A stretch of DNA of 48,935 nucleotides from Desulfuromonadaceae bacterium (lineage in GTDB: Bacteria > Desulfobacterota > Desulfuromonadia > Geobacterales > Pseudopelobacteraceae): contig JAQUIT010000024.1 of NCBI GenBank assembly GCA_028681335.1, positions 1 through 48,935 of the forward strand, in the 5' to 3' direction. This document shows positions 24,574 through 33,618 of this stretch, one piece after another (position 1 is the first letter of the stretch; every line of letters begins with the position of its first letter). The notes under the pieces were generated by a model that ran no database searches, was not told where the DNA came from, and saw nothing but the letters and a program-made list of their open reading frames with translations. The translations under genes were made by a program, and so were the position numbers.

Positions 24574-26154
24574 TCAGTTATCGGCGGAACTGTATCTGAT
24601 AAGACTTTGAATCATCGAGGAATCCGGGTGCGGATCTATATGGGGAATCTTGCTCTGTCCACCCAGCTTACCGCGCTCCGCCTGCGACCATTGATAGATG
24701 CCATCGGCAGGCACGAAGCGCACATCGGGCGCGTTGATACGCCCCTGGCTCCTGAACGTGGCATAGTCGGCATTCAAGGCGCACAGGGTCGTATCCAAAA
24801 CGTGTGCAGCGCCATCAACATCCAGACCATCCTGAGCCGCCAACACCCACTGATGCCGCCTGCCCGGAATATCAACACCAACCATGAACTCACGCACATT
24901 CCAGCGGCCGTTCCGGTTCAGGTTGGCAACGGCCTCTTCTACCTCTCCCTGGGTTACCTTTTCCTCAAGCTTGTCCAGAAAACGGTCACGGCCGGTGAAT
25001 TCGATGAAATGCGGGGAGGTTGAGGTAAAACGGATCGTATCGCCGATATGGTAGCGCCACAGGCCGGAGCAGGTACTAAGGATCACCGCATAGCGTTGCC
25101 CGATTTCGACCTGCTCCAGCGGGATCGCATCTGCGTAGGGCGCAGGCTTACCATACCGGTCCAGATCCTCAAAACGGACAAACTCAAAAAATACACCGTA
25201 GTACGGGGTCAGACGCATCTGCACCTCACCCGGCTGCTGGAAAGCCATAAAGGCCTCTGATGAGGGAAGCAGCTCCATCAGGTTCGGCAGCACACCATCA
25301 AAGAGGGCCACTAATTCGTTCCGATAGGGCGCCATACTGGTGCCTGCGTGGATAATCAGCTCAAGGTTCGGCAGCAACTCACGAAGCGGTCTAGCGCCGA
25401 TTTCCATGCAGCGCTTCAGCAGCAGGATGATCCAGGGGGGCACGCCGGAGATCACGCGAATGCGGTCATCACGCAGCAGCAGCTCGGCCATACCCTGAAG
25501 TTTTCCTTCCCAGGGGAGTGCCGATATATCAGCGCCCGGTTCGACAAAAGGCGCCAGATACCAGGGACTGAAACGGAGGGTGAGAGCACTCATATCGCCG
25601 GACCAGACCCCGCGCTTAACTCTGGTCAAGCTGGTAGAACCGGACATGTAGAGAATCTTGCCGCCCAGTATCGTTGAATCAGGATTGGACGCCAGGTAGC
25701 ATGACATCATGTCAAGGGCTGCCCGGCGGTTCTCGGCAAACATCCTTGCAGAAAACGGGATGAATTTTGATGGGGCTGTCGTGCCGGAGGTCTCACAGAA
25801 CATCTTGATGGTACCGGGCCAGGTAACGTTGTCCAGATGTGGTGCTGAACGCCTACGCGCCGCAACCGGCTGATCGTGATAAAAATAATCGGTCATGAAT
25901 TCCTGATACGAGCGGATCGGCACGACATTTTTGTAACCACGATAGGCGACGTCAAAAGATATGTTTTTCAACCGGGCAAAGCGGTTATCCCTGCCAAACC
26001 TCGTTGTCGCCGCTGTATCGAGTAATTCCCGAAATATCTGTTGCTGAGCCTGCAGCGGGTCCCGGCGGTTACAGCGCTCCGCCCGTTTTACAGCCTGCGA
26101 ATGCAGCAGTCCCTGCAACACGCCTGCATCCTGTAAACGTCCCAGCATAGCCAT
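24574..26154 (-). CDS. GH3-family acyl-acid amido synthetase
   Basis: The 526-residue protein belongs to the GH3 superfamily known from plant auxin/jasmonate amido synthetases. These enzymes adenylate a carboxylic acid with ATP and transfer the acyl group to an amino acid or other amine. The ATP-binding signature TSGTTAPSK is at 122-130, and later motifs include SSEAFMAFQQPGE, YYGVFFEFV, CSGLWRYHIGDTIRF and DGLDVDGAAHVL. No signal peptide is present. Its ATG directly follows the stop codon of the upstream alpha/beta-hydrolase gene, with no spacer, so the two are probably translated together. The bacterial acid and acceptor substrates are unknown. Confidence 0.88.
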   Translation of the reverse strand: MAMLGRLQDAGVLQGLLHSQAVKRAERCNRRDPLQAQQQIFRELLDTAATTRFGRDNRFARLKNISFDVAYRGYKNVVPIRSYQEFMTDYFYHDQPVAARRRSAPHLDNVTWPGTIKMFCETSGTTAPSKFIPFSARMFAENRRAALDMMSCYLASNPDSTILGGKILYMSGSTSLTRVKRGVWSGDMSALTLRFSPWYLAPFVEPGADISALPWEGKLQGMAELLLRDDRIRVISGVPPWIILLLKRCMEIGARPLRELLPNLELIIHAGTSMAPYRNELVALFDGVLPNLMELLPSSEAFMAFQQPGEVQMRLTPYYGVFFEFVRFEDLDRYGKPAPYADAIPLEQVEIGQRYAVILSTCSGLWRYHIGDTIRFTSTSPHFIEFTGRDRFLDKLEEKVTQGEVEEAVANLNRNGRWNVREFMVGVDIPGRRHQWVLAAQDGLDVDGAAHVLDTTLCALNADYATFRSQGRINAPDVRFVPADGIYQWSQAERGKLGGQSKIPHIDPHPDSSMIQSLIRYSSADN

Positions 26155-27231
26155 CTAAACCGCCAGCTTCAGACGCGGGTAGAGAAGTTTTTCATACCAG
26201 CTTTCCAGCAGCTCATTGTACGCTTCGTGATGAAAGATGAGTGAAGCATGCGCAACGCCGTCACCGGCACTATGTGATCTTACCCTCTTTACCCGGCAGG
26301 ATGGAAATATCCTCGTATAGAGTGAGGCTTCGCTGAAAAGCTTCAGCGTTGGTGACGACGACACCATAATGTCAGCTTCGTTTTCTGCAAGCAGCACCAG
26401 TACCGGGCCGGAAAAGAGGGTTCTGGCAAGCAATGGGAAGCGAAAATCCCGGAGCGCCTTGACCCTCTCGAAGCCGCCCCGCGCTGTCGTGTATTCGATG
26501 ACATCGTTGATTTTTTTCCGGATGGCGAGATGGCGGACGCTGAGGATGCGATTCTCTGCCCCTGCATTAAAGAGTGCCTGAAAACAACGACGGGAACGCT
26601 CGATATGCTTTGAGATATTGGATTCATCGGCCGGGTCGGCAGCCACGATCTTCTTGAGATTACTTTCCAGCATTCTTACGCCGTCACGCTTGTGTTCAAG
26701 CGGCCTGATCAGGTCATCGGTGGTTATGACCGGGCTTACCAGCACAAGGCCACGAACGCTTTCGTGCACCCTCTCTTCGGCGTTGCGCATAAAGGTGGCA
26801 AGCAGCCCGCAACCGAAGCTGATAGCCATTATCAGGGGCTTTTGTCCTCTGCGGGCCAGATCTTCGATCAGGTCGTTCAGCTGGGCAGCAAACATCTCCT
26901 GGCAGAATCCGTTGCGGGAATAGTTCAGATAGTAGATTGAACCATGCCGGCGCAGCAATGTGCGCTGGAATTCCACCGTTTCGGTGGCATCCGGCACGAA
27001 ACCTCCCAGCACTATTGTCGGCACATTGCCGGCCCCTTTTTCCCGGAACAGCTGACAGCGTGTTCGGCGGGAATCCTTATTACGCTCAAGGACGTCAAAC
27101 TCGCGACGGCGATATTTCGGAGCGAACTGCTTGATGGAGATGCCGCGCATGAACCCTGCCGCTACGCTAAAAGCGGACACCACCGGACGAATGTCCTTCA
27201 CAACCCGAAGTTTTGCCGTTTTGTCACTCAT
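26155..27231 (-). CDS. Alpha/beta-hydrolase-fold protein coupled to GH3
   Basis: The start ATG at 27231 follows GGGAGGTC; a longer frame from 27249 lacks such a site. The 358-residue protein shows an alpha/beta-hydrolase core: TIVLGGFVPDATETVEFQRT, SIYYLNYSRNGF, and a nucleophile elbow IMAISFGCG (probable Ser138). A strand VLVLLAENEADIMVS supplies a candidate acid, and the late segment RSHSAGDGVAHASL supplies candidate histidines. It resembles esterases, thioesterases or acyltransferases rather than a specific characterised enzyme. Its stop codon is immediately followed by the GH3 start codon. A shared job in making or cleaving an acyl-amide is an inference from this coupling. Confidence 0.75.
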   Translation of the reverse strand: MSDKTAKLRVVKDIRPVVSAFSVAAGFMRGISIKQFAPKYRRREFDVLERNKDSRRTRCQLFREKGAGNVPTIVLGGFVPDATETVEFQRTLLRRHGSIYYLNYSRNGFCQEMFAAQLNDLIEDLARRGQKPLIMAISFGCGLLATFMRNAEERVHESVRGLVLVSPVITTDDLIRPLEHKRDGVRMLESNLKKIVAADPADESNISKHIERSRRCFQALFNAGAENRILSVRHLAIRKKINDVIEYTTARGGFERVKALRDFRFPLLARTLFSGPVLVLLAENEADIMVSSSPTLKLFSEASLYTRIFPSCRVKRVRSHSAGDGVAHASLIFHHEAYNELLESWYEKLLYPRLKLAV

Positions 27232-27344
27232 ATGACCTCCCGTTATCATCTGGAAGTCAGCGTAGCACTGTCAGGTTACATACACATTGCGGCCGGGTAA
27301 AAGTTTTGAAAATTTACGGGGAGTAGAAGGTTCGGCGGAGATAT

Positions 27345-27380
27345 CTGGATAAAAAAGGGGGCTACCTGGATGGTGCCCCC
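27345..27380 (-). terminator. Rho-independent terminator of the nuo operon
   Basis: On the minus strand the sequence forms GGGGGCACC...GGTAGCCCCC with a one-base bulge, followed at once by TTTTTT. It lies 33 bases past the nuoN stop codon and separates the operon from the hydrolase/GH3 genes. Confidence 0.88.
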
Positions 27381-27412
27381 TCGACGCAGCTCTTCTTCAG
27401 AGGGAAGGTCAC

Positions 27413-28822
27413 TTACGGTAGAAGATGAGATAGCAGTAAAATAAGTTCATTTGGCCAGAGACCCGGTAGAATTATTGCCGCTGAGGCCACGATAAGCACC
27501 AGATATTCCGGAAGCGTCGGACGACTGCTGTCAGCTGTTCCGGGATGTTTGCCGTAGAGGGCGATCACCACTCTCAGGTAGTAATAGACCGAAATGGCGG
27601 CCAGAAGGATACCGCATACGGCCAGGGTTATTTCGCCGGAGCGGACGGCTGCGGTGAAAATCAGGAACTTTCCGGTAAACCCGACGGTGGGGGGGATGCC
27701 GGCCAGGGCGAACAGAGCCAGGGCGAGCACTCCGGAAGCGAAGGGTCTGCTATGGCCAAGCCCGCGATAGTCGTCCAGAGTCTCTCCGCACCCTTGTCGT
27801 TCGAGGACAGAGATGGCGCCGAATGCGGCCAGGCTGATCACACCGTACGCCATGGCGTAGAAGGCTGCCGCCTGATACCCGCCCCCCGTGCCGGAAAGGA
27901 GGGCAACCACGACATACCCCATCTGGGCGATGGAGGAATAGGCCATCATCCGGCGGACACGGTTCTGCAACAGCGCCGCCAGATTACCGACCAGCATGGA
28001 GAGAAGCGCGAGCCCCCAGAGCGGCGCCCGCAGGAGCGAAGCGTCAACCGCGCGGGGGAGCAGGAGGAGCAGCAGCAGGATTGCCGCCGCTTTTGAACCG
28101 CCGGAGAGGAAAGCGACCACCGGGGCCGGAGCACCTTGATACACATCCGGGGTCCAGAGGTGGGCCGGAGCCAGCGAGAGCTTGAAGGCCACTCCGACCA
28201 GCAGGCATCCCCAACCGGCCAGTGCGACCGGATCCGGTCTGCCGTCTGCCAGACCGAACTGCACCGCTCCCTGAATGGAGAGCGTGCCGGAAACGCAGTA
28301 GAGCAGAGCGATGCCGAAGGCCAGAAAGGCGGTGCTGAGAGCCCCCGGGAGCAGGTATTTCAGCCCTGTCTCACCGGAGGTTGCCCGTTTGAGGTCGATA
28401 GCCACCAGGATGTAGAAGCCGAAACTCATCGCTTCAAGCCCCAGAAAAAGGGTCATCAGGTTGGTTGCCGAGGCGAGGGCAAGCATGCCGAATGTGGCAA
28501 ACAGGACGGTGGCCGGATATTCCTCGCCATGGATGTCGCGCCCCCGGTTGTAGCCGGTTGAAAGACAGAGCACTCCGGCGGCCAGCAGGGTGAAGAAGAC
28601 GCTGAACAGGCGCGGCAGGCCGGCGGCTGACAGACCTAGCGTCGGCGCAACCGCTGCGGGGGGAGTCTGCAGCAGCCAGCAGGCGGCGCCCAGCGTTACC
28701 GTGACCCCGATGGCGGTTGTGACCGTTTCGTTGCGCGTGACGGCGCCAACCAGCAGCGTCAGCAGGGCACCGACCGCAAGGAGCATCAGCGGCAAGGCTA
28801 TCCAGAGATCCACCGTTGTCAT
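27413..28822 (-). CDS. nuoN: NADH-quinone oxidoreductase subunit N
   Basis: This 469-residue polytopic protein is one of the three antiporter-like proton-pumping subunits of complex I. It has about 14 membrane helices and family hallmarks: LGLEAMSFGFYILVA, the GxKYLLPGALSTAFLAFGIALLY region with a conserved lysine, APAHLWTPDVYQGAPAPVVA, and RRMMAYSSIAQMGYV. It is the last gene of the nuo operon. Its ATG overlaps the nuoM stop by four bases (ATGA). Confidence 0.93.
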   Translation of the reverse strand: MTTVDLWIALPLMLLAVGALLTLLVGAVTRNETVTTAIGVTVTLGAACWLLQTPPAAVAPTLGLSAAGLPRLFSVFFTLLAAGVLCLSTGYNRGRDIHGEEYPATVLFATFGMLALASATNLMTLFLGLEAMSFGFYILVAIDLKRATSGETGLKYLLPGALSTAFLAFGIALLYCVSGTLSIQGAVQFGLADGRPDPVALAGWGCLLVGVAFKLSLAPAHLWTPDVYQGAPAPVVAFLSGGSKAAAILLLLLLLPRAVDASLLRAPLWGLALLSMLVGNLAALLQNRVRRMMAYSSIAQMGYVVVALLSGTGGGYQAAAFYAMAYGVISLAAFGAISVLERQGCGETLDDYRGLGHSRPFASGVLALALFALAGIPPTVGFTGKFLIFTAAVRSGEITLAVCGILLAAISVYYYLRVVIALYGKHPGTADSSRPTLPEYLVLIVASAAIILPGLWPNELILLLSHLLP

Positions 28823-30294
28823 GGCGCACCTCCCGTCAGCACTGCCACCGGTGCTTTCAGTATCTCCAGCAGCGGGGCCGGGTGCATGCCGATATACAGG
28901 TCAGCGATGGCCAAAAAGGCCAGAATTGACAGCTCGCGCGGTGAAACATCCGCCAGTAACAGCGGTCGCCGCTCCTCCTGAAAGAGTACCTCCTGAATCA
29001 GCCGCACCGTATAGACGAGCGGCAGGACCACGCCGATAAAGGCCAGAACGGTTGCAAGATGGGCCCCCTTGAACGAACCGGTCAGGATCAGAAATTCACC
29101 CACGAAGTTGTTCAGGCCGGGCAGGCCGGCCGAGGCCATGAAGAACAGCACGAAGAAGGCCGAAAAGAGCGGGATCTTGTTCCAGAGCCCCCCGTAATCC
29201 TCGATCCGGCGGGTATGGGCCCGCTCGTCCAGCATGCCGACGAGGGCAAACAGCGCCGTCGTCGTCAGGCCGTGGTTAACCATCTGCAGCACCGCTCCCG
29301 ACAGCGCCACCGGCGTCCAGGCCCCGATGCCGAGGGCGACAAAGCCCATATGCCCGATGCTCGAATAAGCGACCAGCCGTTTCATGTCCTTCTGGGCAAA
29401 GGCGATCCACGACGCGTAGAGGATTCCTGCCACCGCCACCCCGATCAAGAGCGGGGTCAGGGTGCGGGCAGCATCGGGAAACAGCGGATAGCCGAAGCGG
29501 ATCAGTCCATACGCCCCGGTCTTGAGCAGCAGCCCGGCCAGGATCACGCTTCCGGCGGTCGGGGCATCGGTATGGGCGTCGGGGAGCCAGGTATGCAGCG
29601 GCACCAGCGGAAACTTAACCGCAAAAGCCAGCAGGAAGGCGCCATACAGCCAGAATCCGGTGGCGGGGGAGAAGCTGGTCCCGGTCAGGGCGGCCAGGCC
29701 GAAGCTGTAGACACCACTCTGTTCACCGTGAATCAGGTAGATGCCGATGATGGCCAGCAGCATCAGCAGTGAACCGACCATGGTATAGAGGAAGAATTTG
29801 ACCGCCGAATAGACGTTGCGATCATGCCCCCAGATGCCGATCAGGAAGAACATGGGAATGAGCATCAGCTCCCAGAAGAGGTAAAAGAGGAACAGGTCCA
29901 GGGAGAGGAACACCCCCATGATGCCGGATTCCATGGCGAGGATCAGCAGGAAGTGCAGGGCGACCCGCTCCGTTATGGAACGCCACGAGACCAGCATGGC
30001 AATGGTCGTCACGATGGCGGTCAGGATCACCAGCAGCAGGCTGATGCCGTCCATCCCCGCCGTGAAGCGGATGCCGAGCGTTTCGATCCAGGGGCTATCA
30101 ACAAACAGGAAATATCCGGGTGAAGGTGTATCCCCCCGGGAGAACCAGGCGCTGCAGGCCAGCACCGTTTCCGCCAGAGCGATAGTGAGGGCGGTGGCTT
30201 TTGCCAGTCGCTCCCGCGTGGTCATCGCGAGGAGCAGAACCGCTCCGGCCAGCGGGAGGAACAGCAGCAGTGTCAGGAACGGAATCTCAATCAT
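28819..30294 (-). CDS. nuoM: NADH-quinone oxidoreductase subunit M
   Basis: The 491-residue subunit starts at MIEIPFLTLLLFLPL, whose ATG overlaps the nuoL stop codon (ATGA); the longer frame upstream is overlap with nuoL. It is a proton-pumping antiporter-like membrane subunit. Typical motifs are MSGIMGVFLSLDLFLFYLFWE with the key glutamate in FYLFWELMLIPMF, FPLVPLHTWLPDAHTDAPTA, and KRLVAYSSIGHMGFV. It probably has about 14 helices. It sits between nuoL and nuoN and overlaps both by four bases. Confidence 0.93.
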   Translation of the reverse strand: MIEIPFLTLLLFLPLAGAVLLLAMTTRERLAKATALTIALAETVLACSAWFSRGDTPSPGYFLFVDSPWIETLGIRFTAGMDGISLLLVILTAIVTTIAMLVSWRSITERVALHFLLILAMESGIMGVFLSLDLFLFYLFWELMLIPMFFLIGIWGHDRNVYSAVKFFLYTMVGSLLMLLAIIGIYLIHGEQSGVYSFGLAALTGTSFSPATGFWLYGAFLLAFAVKFPLVPLHTWLPDAHTDAPTAGSVILAGLLLKTGAYGLIRFGYPLFPDAARTLTPLLIGVAVAGILYASWIAFAQKDMKRLVAYSSIGHMGFVALGIGAWTPVALSGAVLQMVNHGLTTTALFALVGMLDERAHTRRIEDYGGLWNKIPLFSAFFVLFFMASAGLPGLNNFVGEFLILTGSFKGAHLATVLAFIGVVLPLVYTVRLIQEVLFQEERRPLLLADVSPRELSILAFLAIADLYIGMHPAPLLEILKAPVAVLTGGAP

Positions 30295-32186
30295 AGCACC
30301 ACCCACGCCAGCCAGAAGAGGGTCAGAGCCGCTCCGACGGCCATGCCGAGCAGGGAGAGGGAAACCCGCCCCTGCCCCCGGCTGCCGATCCACCGACCGC
30401 ATCTGCCGAACAGTGCTGCGGTGCGGTCAAGGGAATCATCGACAACCCCTTCATCCAGTTTCTGCCAGAGGAAGGACGACAGCCGGGTATAGGGGCGGAC
30501 AATCAGCAGGTCATAGAGGGCATCCAACCGCCACCCTTCCAGCAGGAAGGCGGCAATCCCGCTGGCAGGCTGCTGCTCCTTCGCCAAACTCTTGACGCGA
30601 CGCTCACCGCCGTAGCGGAGCCAGGCCGCCACAATACCTGTCACTGCGACAACGGCGGCAACTCCCTGCAGCAGCAGTTCGGTTGTGTGCGGCAGCGCCT
30701 GTTCATTCCCCCCCGGTTGTGCGAGGAAAGAGTGCAGAAAGCCGTTCCCCAGGTATTCCGGCAGGTTGAGCAGTCCGCCGAAAAGCCCCAGGAGAGCCAG
30801 CGGGATCAGCGGCCACTCCATGATGCGCGGCAAGGTTTTAACCTCCCCCTTTATGAAAGGGGGATTGAGGGGGATTTCCCCGCCAAACACAATCAGCACC
30901 ATCCGGAACGTATAAAATGCGGTGATCAGGGCCGTGATCAGCCCTGCGACATACAGCCCGCCGTAGAGCATTCCCCCCTTGAGCCAGACCGCCCCAAGAA
31001 TACCATCCTTGCTGAAAAAGCCGCCGGTGAGCGGCACTCCGGCCAGACAGAGTGCTCCGGCCAGAAACGGCCAGAAGGTTCCAGGCAGCGTGCGGCGCAG
31101 GCCGCCCATGCGGAAAATGTCCTGTTCGTGGTGCATGGCGGTAATGACGCATCCGGCACCCAGGAACAGCAGCGCCTTGAAGAAGGCGTGGACGAGGAGG
31201 TGGAAGGTGCTTGCGGTTATGGCCCCGGCACCGACTCCCATCATCATGTAGCCGATCTGGCTGATGGTGGAGTAGGCGAGAATCCGCTTCAGGTCGCGCT
31301 GTACCACGGCGCAGCTTGCGCCGTAGAAAGCGGTCACCGCCCCGGTGATGGCAATGGCGGCGACCACCGTCGGAGAGGTGCCGATCAGCGGGAACATGCG
31401 CATCAACAGGTAGACGCCGGCGGTAACCATGGTGGCGGCATGAATCTGGGCCGACACCGGCGTTGGACCTGCCATGGCATCCGGCAGCCAGACCATCAGC
31501 GGCACCTGCGCCGATTTGCCCATGGCCGCCAGCAGCAGCAGGAGTCCCAAGGCGGTTACAATTCCTGTCGGCAGCAGATGCCCCATCTGGTTCAGATGAG
31601 GTATTGACTCTGTGCCTAACAGTTCGAACAACCAGACGACAGCAATCCCCAGGCCAGTGTCGCCGATGCGGGTGACGATGAAGGCCTTACGTCCCGCAGT
31701 AGCGTTTTTCGGATCCGTGTACCAGAAACCGATCAGGGCGTAGGAGCAGAAACCGACCCCTTCCCACCCCAGGTACAGCAGCGGCAGGTTCTCGGCCAGT
31801 ACCAGCAACAGCATGGCGGCAACGAACAGGTTGAGCAGGGCAAAAAAACGGACGTAGGAGGGGTCTTCCTTCATATAGCCGACGGCATAGGTATGGATCA
31901 GGGCGCAGACAAAGGTGATCATCAGGCAGAGCGACAGCGAGAGCGGGTCCAGATAAAGGGTGAGTGGTGCCTTGAAATCAAAATCCGACAACCATGTGGC
32001 AATCTCGACACTGGTCTGAGCCTTGTAGGCTAGCGCCGCAGCAACTGTGGCGGCAAAACTCCCCCAGATAACGGCGCAGGCGAGGAATTCGCTTGCCCGG
32101 CGCGGCAGCAGGCGGCCGCCCAGCAGCGCATTGACAATCCCCCCCAGCAGGGGAAGCAGGATTATGAGTTCAAGGTATGTTTTCAT
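30291..32186 (-). CDS. nuoL: NADH-quinone oxidoreductase subunit L, carrying a repeat-derived peptide insert
   Basis: The 631-residue distal proton-pumping subunit of complex I has the expected motifs: WEGVGFCSYALIGFWY, SAQVPLMVWLPDAMAGPTPVS, HAATMVTAGVYLLMR, KRILAYSTISQIGYMM. The long C-terminal part would form the lateral helix. Its start codon overlaps the nuoK stop by one base (TGATG). Around residues 435-448, after MVLIVFGG, the protein contains EIPLNPPFIKGEVK. This is encoded by a palindromic repeat that also occurs in intergenic gaps of the same operon. The insert falls in a loop after a membrane helix and keeps the frame, so the protein should still be functional. Confidence 0.93.
   Translation of the reverse strand: MKTYLELIILLPLLGGIVNALLGGRLLPRRASEFLACAVIWGSFAATVAAALAYKAQTSVEIATWLSDFDFKAPLTLYLDPLSLSLCLMITFVCALIHTYAVGYMKEDPSYVRFFALLNLFVAAMLLLVLAENLPLLYLGWEGVGFCSYALIGFWYTDPKNATAGRKAFIVTRIGDTGLGIAVVWLFELLGTESIPHLNQMGHLLPTGIVTALGLLLLLAAMGKSAQVPLMVWLPDAMAGPTPVSAQIHAATMVTAGVYLLMRMFPLIGTSPTVVAAIAITGAVTAFYGASCAVVQRDLKRILAYSTISQIGYMMMGVGAGAITASTFHLLVHAFFKALLFLGAGCVITAMHHEQDIFRMGGLRRTLPGTFWPFLAGALCLAGVPLTGGFFSKDGILGAVWLKGGMLYGGLYVAGLITALITAFYTFRMVLIVFGGEIPLNPPFIKGEVKTLPRIMEWPLIPLALLGLFGGLLNLPEYLGNGFLHSFLAQPGGNEQALPHTTELLLQGVAAVVAVTGIVAAWLRYGGERRVKSLAKEQQPASGIAAFLLEGWRLDALYDLLIVRPYTRLSSFLWQKLDEGVVDDSLDRTAALFGRCGRWIGSRGQGRVSLSLLGMAVGAALTLFWLAWVVL
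30843..30877. repeat. Palindromic repeat inserted in frame within nuoL
   Basis: CCCCCTTTATGAAAGGGGG is followed by a GAGGGGGATTT segment, the same layout as the copy starting at 38238. On the coding strand it encodes IPLNPPFIKG. It is a copy of the intergenic palindrome family that lies inside a coding region. Confidence 0.7.
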
Positions 32187-32494
32187 CAGTCACGCAGCTC
32201 CCTGAATTCATCCACATCCACCGTATTTTTGCGGCGGTGCAGATACACCACCAGCGCCAGCGCCAGTGAAACTTCGGCCGACGTCATGGCCATGATGACC
32301 AGGGCGAACACCTGACCGTCGGCCGCACCCCAGTGGTTTGAACCACCCACGAAAACCAGCATGGCGGCATTGAGCATGATCTCGATCCCGATCAGCAGCA
32401 TGATGACGTTGCTGCGCCAGACCAGCGTGCAGACCAGCCCGAGGCCGAACAGGATGGCCGCCAGAACCAGCACATGTGCCAATGGAACGATCAT
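32186..32494 (-). CDS. nuoK: NADH-quinone oxidoreductase subunit K
   Basis: The 102-residue start MIVPLAHVLVLAAILFGLG is correct, because its ATG at 32494 overlaps the nuoJ stop by four bases and the length matches the family. It has three membrane helices with the conserved glutamates in MLLIGIEIMLNAAMLVF and MAMTSAEVSLALALVVYLHR, part of the E-channel that passes conformational coupling to the proton pumps. Confidence 0.93.
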   Translation of the reverse strand: MIVPLAHVLVLAAILFGLGLVCTLVWRSNVIMLLIGIEIMLNAAMLVFVGGSNHWGAADGQVFALVIMAMTSAEVSLALALVVYLHRRKNTVDVDEFRELRD

Positions 32495-32979
32495 GGCGTC
32501 CGCCTCCTGCCGAGGTACAGCGCTCCGACGACTGCAAAGAGCAGCTGCATGGAGATGATCTCGACCGCTACCCCGTATTTCCTGAACAGGGTCAGGGCGA
32601 AGTCCCGGACGGTAATTGCGCCGGGTGCAGAGGGTGCGCTTGCATACCCTGCCGCGATGACCCCGATCGACGCCAGAATGATTCCCCCCAGGAGAATCGG
32701 CAGAAGCCACTGTTTCAGGACGGGACGCCCGGCTTCATCGGTGCGCCCGAGGTCGAGCATCATGATGACAAACATGAACAGCACCATAACCGCACCGGCG
32801 TAGATGATGACCTCGAACATGGCGATCAGCGGCGCGGCCAGCAGAAAAAAGATCGTTGCCAGGCTGAAGAAAGAGCTGACGAGGTAGACGATCGCGTGCA
32901 CCGGATGCTTTTCGGTGATGGCCAGGATCGTGCCGATGACGGCTACGGCCGCCAGTATGTAGAACAGGTATGTTTCCAT
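32491..32979 (-). CDS. nuoJ: NADH-quinone oxidoreductase subunit J
   Basis: METYLFYILAAVAVIGTILA is taken as the start (ATG at 32979); the frame continues upstream into the end of nuoI. The 162-residue membrane subunit has five predicted helices. It includes the conserved FEVIIYAGAVMVLFMFVIMML segment, which contains the pi-bulge region of helix 3 in complex I. The C-terminal segment is YGVAVEIISMQLLFAVVGALYLGRRR. It begins one base after the nuoI stop codon. Confidence 0.92.
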   Translation of the reverse strand: METYLFYILAAVAVIGTILAITEKHPVHAIVYLVSSFFSLATIFFLLAAPLIAMFEVIIYAGAVMVLFMFVIMMLDLGRTDEAGRPVLKQWLLPILLGGIILASIGVIAAGYASAPSAPGAITVRDFALTLFRKYGVAVEIISMQLLFAVVGALYLGRRRTP

Positions 32980-32980
32980 A

Positions 32981-33511
32981 TCAGGGTAGCAGTCCCCGTA
33001 CATCAACCGGCGGCTTCTCTTCTGCTCCGCTGCCGCGCGGCTGGGTCACGCCGATGCCGGCATGACGGTAATAATTGTAATCGGGCGATTTACCGCAGCC
33101 GTCGATGAGCAGATCCTCCTTTTCGTAGACCAGATCCATGATGTCCCTCTTGCAGATTTCGAAATCCGGGGTCATCTGAATGGCCAGGGTCGGACACGCC
33201 TCGGCGCAGAAACCGCAGAAGATGCAGCGCGAAAAATTGATCCGGAACCATTCGGCATAGCGCCTCCCGTCCTTATCTTCTGCCGACTGCATGGTGATGC
33301 AGTCCACCGGACAGGCGCCTGAACAGAGTTGGCAGGCGACACAGCGCTCACCGCCATCAGGGTCGCGGGTCAGCACGATACGGGCCCGGTAACGGGGGTA
33401 CGGGGTGCGCTTCTCCTCAGGATACTGAATGGTAACCGGTCGCCGGAAGATGTGTTTCCAGGTGATCCACATCCCCGTCACGAGCGCCGCTATGTCAGAT
33501 AGAATCTTCAT
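32981..33511 (-). CDS. nuoI: NADH-quinone oxidoreductase subunit I (ferredoxin-type)
   Basis: The 176-residue peripheral-arm subunit carries two [4Fe-4S] clusters (N6a and N6b) in the motifs [15 protein letters not shown] and [16 protein letters not shown]. The N-terminal amphipathic region ([20 protein letters not shown]) is typical for docking on NuoH. It passes electrons from NuoG toward the NuoB cluster N2. The gap before it toward nuoH contains a palindromic repeat. Confidence 0.93.
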   Translation of the reverse strand: MKILSDIAALVTGMWITWKHIFRRPVTIQYPEEKRTPYPRYRARIVLTRDPDGGERCVACQLCSGACPVDCITMQSAEDKDGRRYAEWFRINFSRCIFCGFCAEACPTLAIQMTPDFEICKRDIMDLVYEKEDLLIDGCGKSPDYNYYRHAGIGVTQPRGSGAEEKPPVDVRGLLP

Positions 33512-33548
33512 TCAAGAACCTTTTTTTAGCTTTACGTGTACCGCCTCT

Positions 33549-33612
33549 CAGCCCCCCTTATCAGGGAAGACTTAACTACCTCCCCCCTGATAAGGGGGGA
33601 CTGAGGGGGGTT
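33549..33612. repeat. Palindromic repeat in the nuoH-nuoI gap
   Basis: CCCCCCTTATCAGGG and CCCCTGATAAGGGGGG face each other as imperfect inverted arms, followed by an ACTGAGGGGGG segment. The general layout matches the other two palindromic repeats in the operon, with a TTATCA loop instead of TTTATGAAA. It could form a stem-loop in the polycistronic mRNA. Confidence 0.6.
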
Positions 33613-33618
33613 AGCTTC

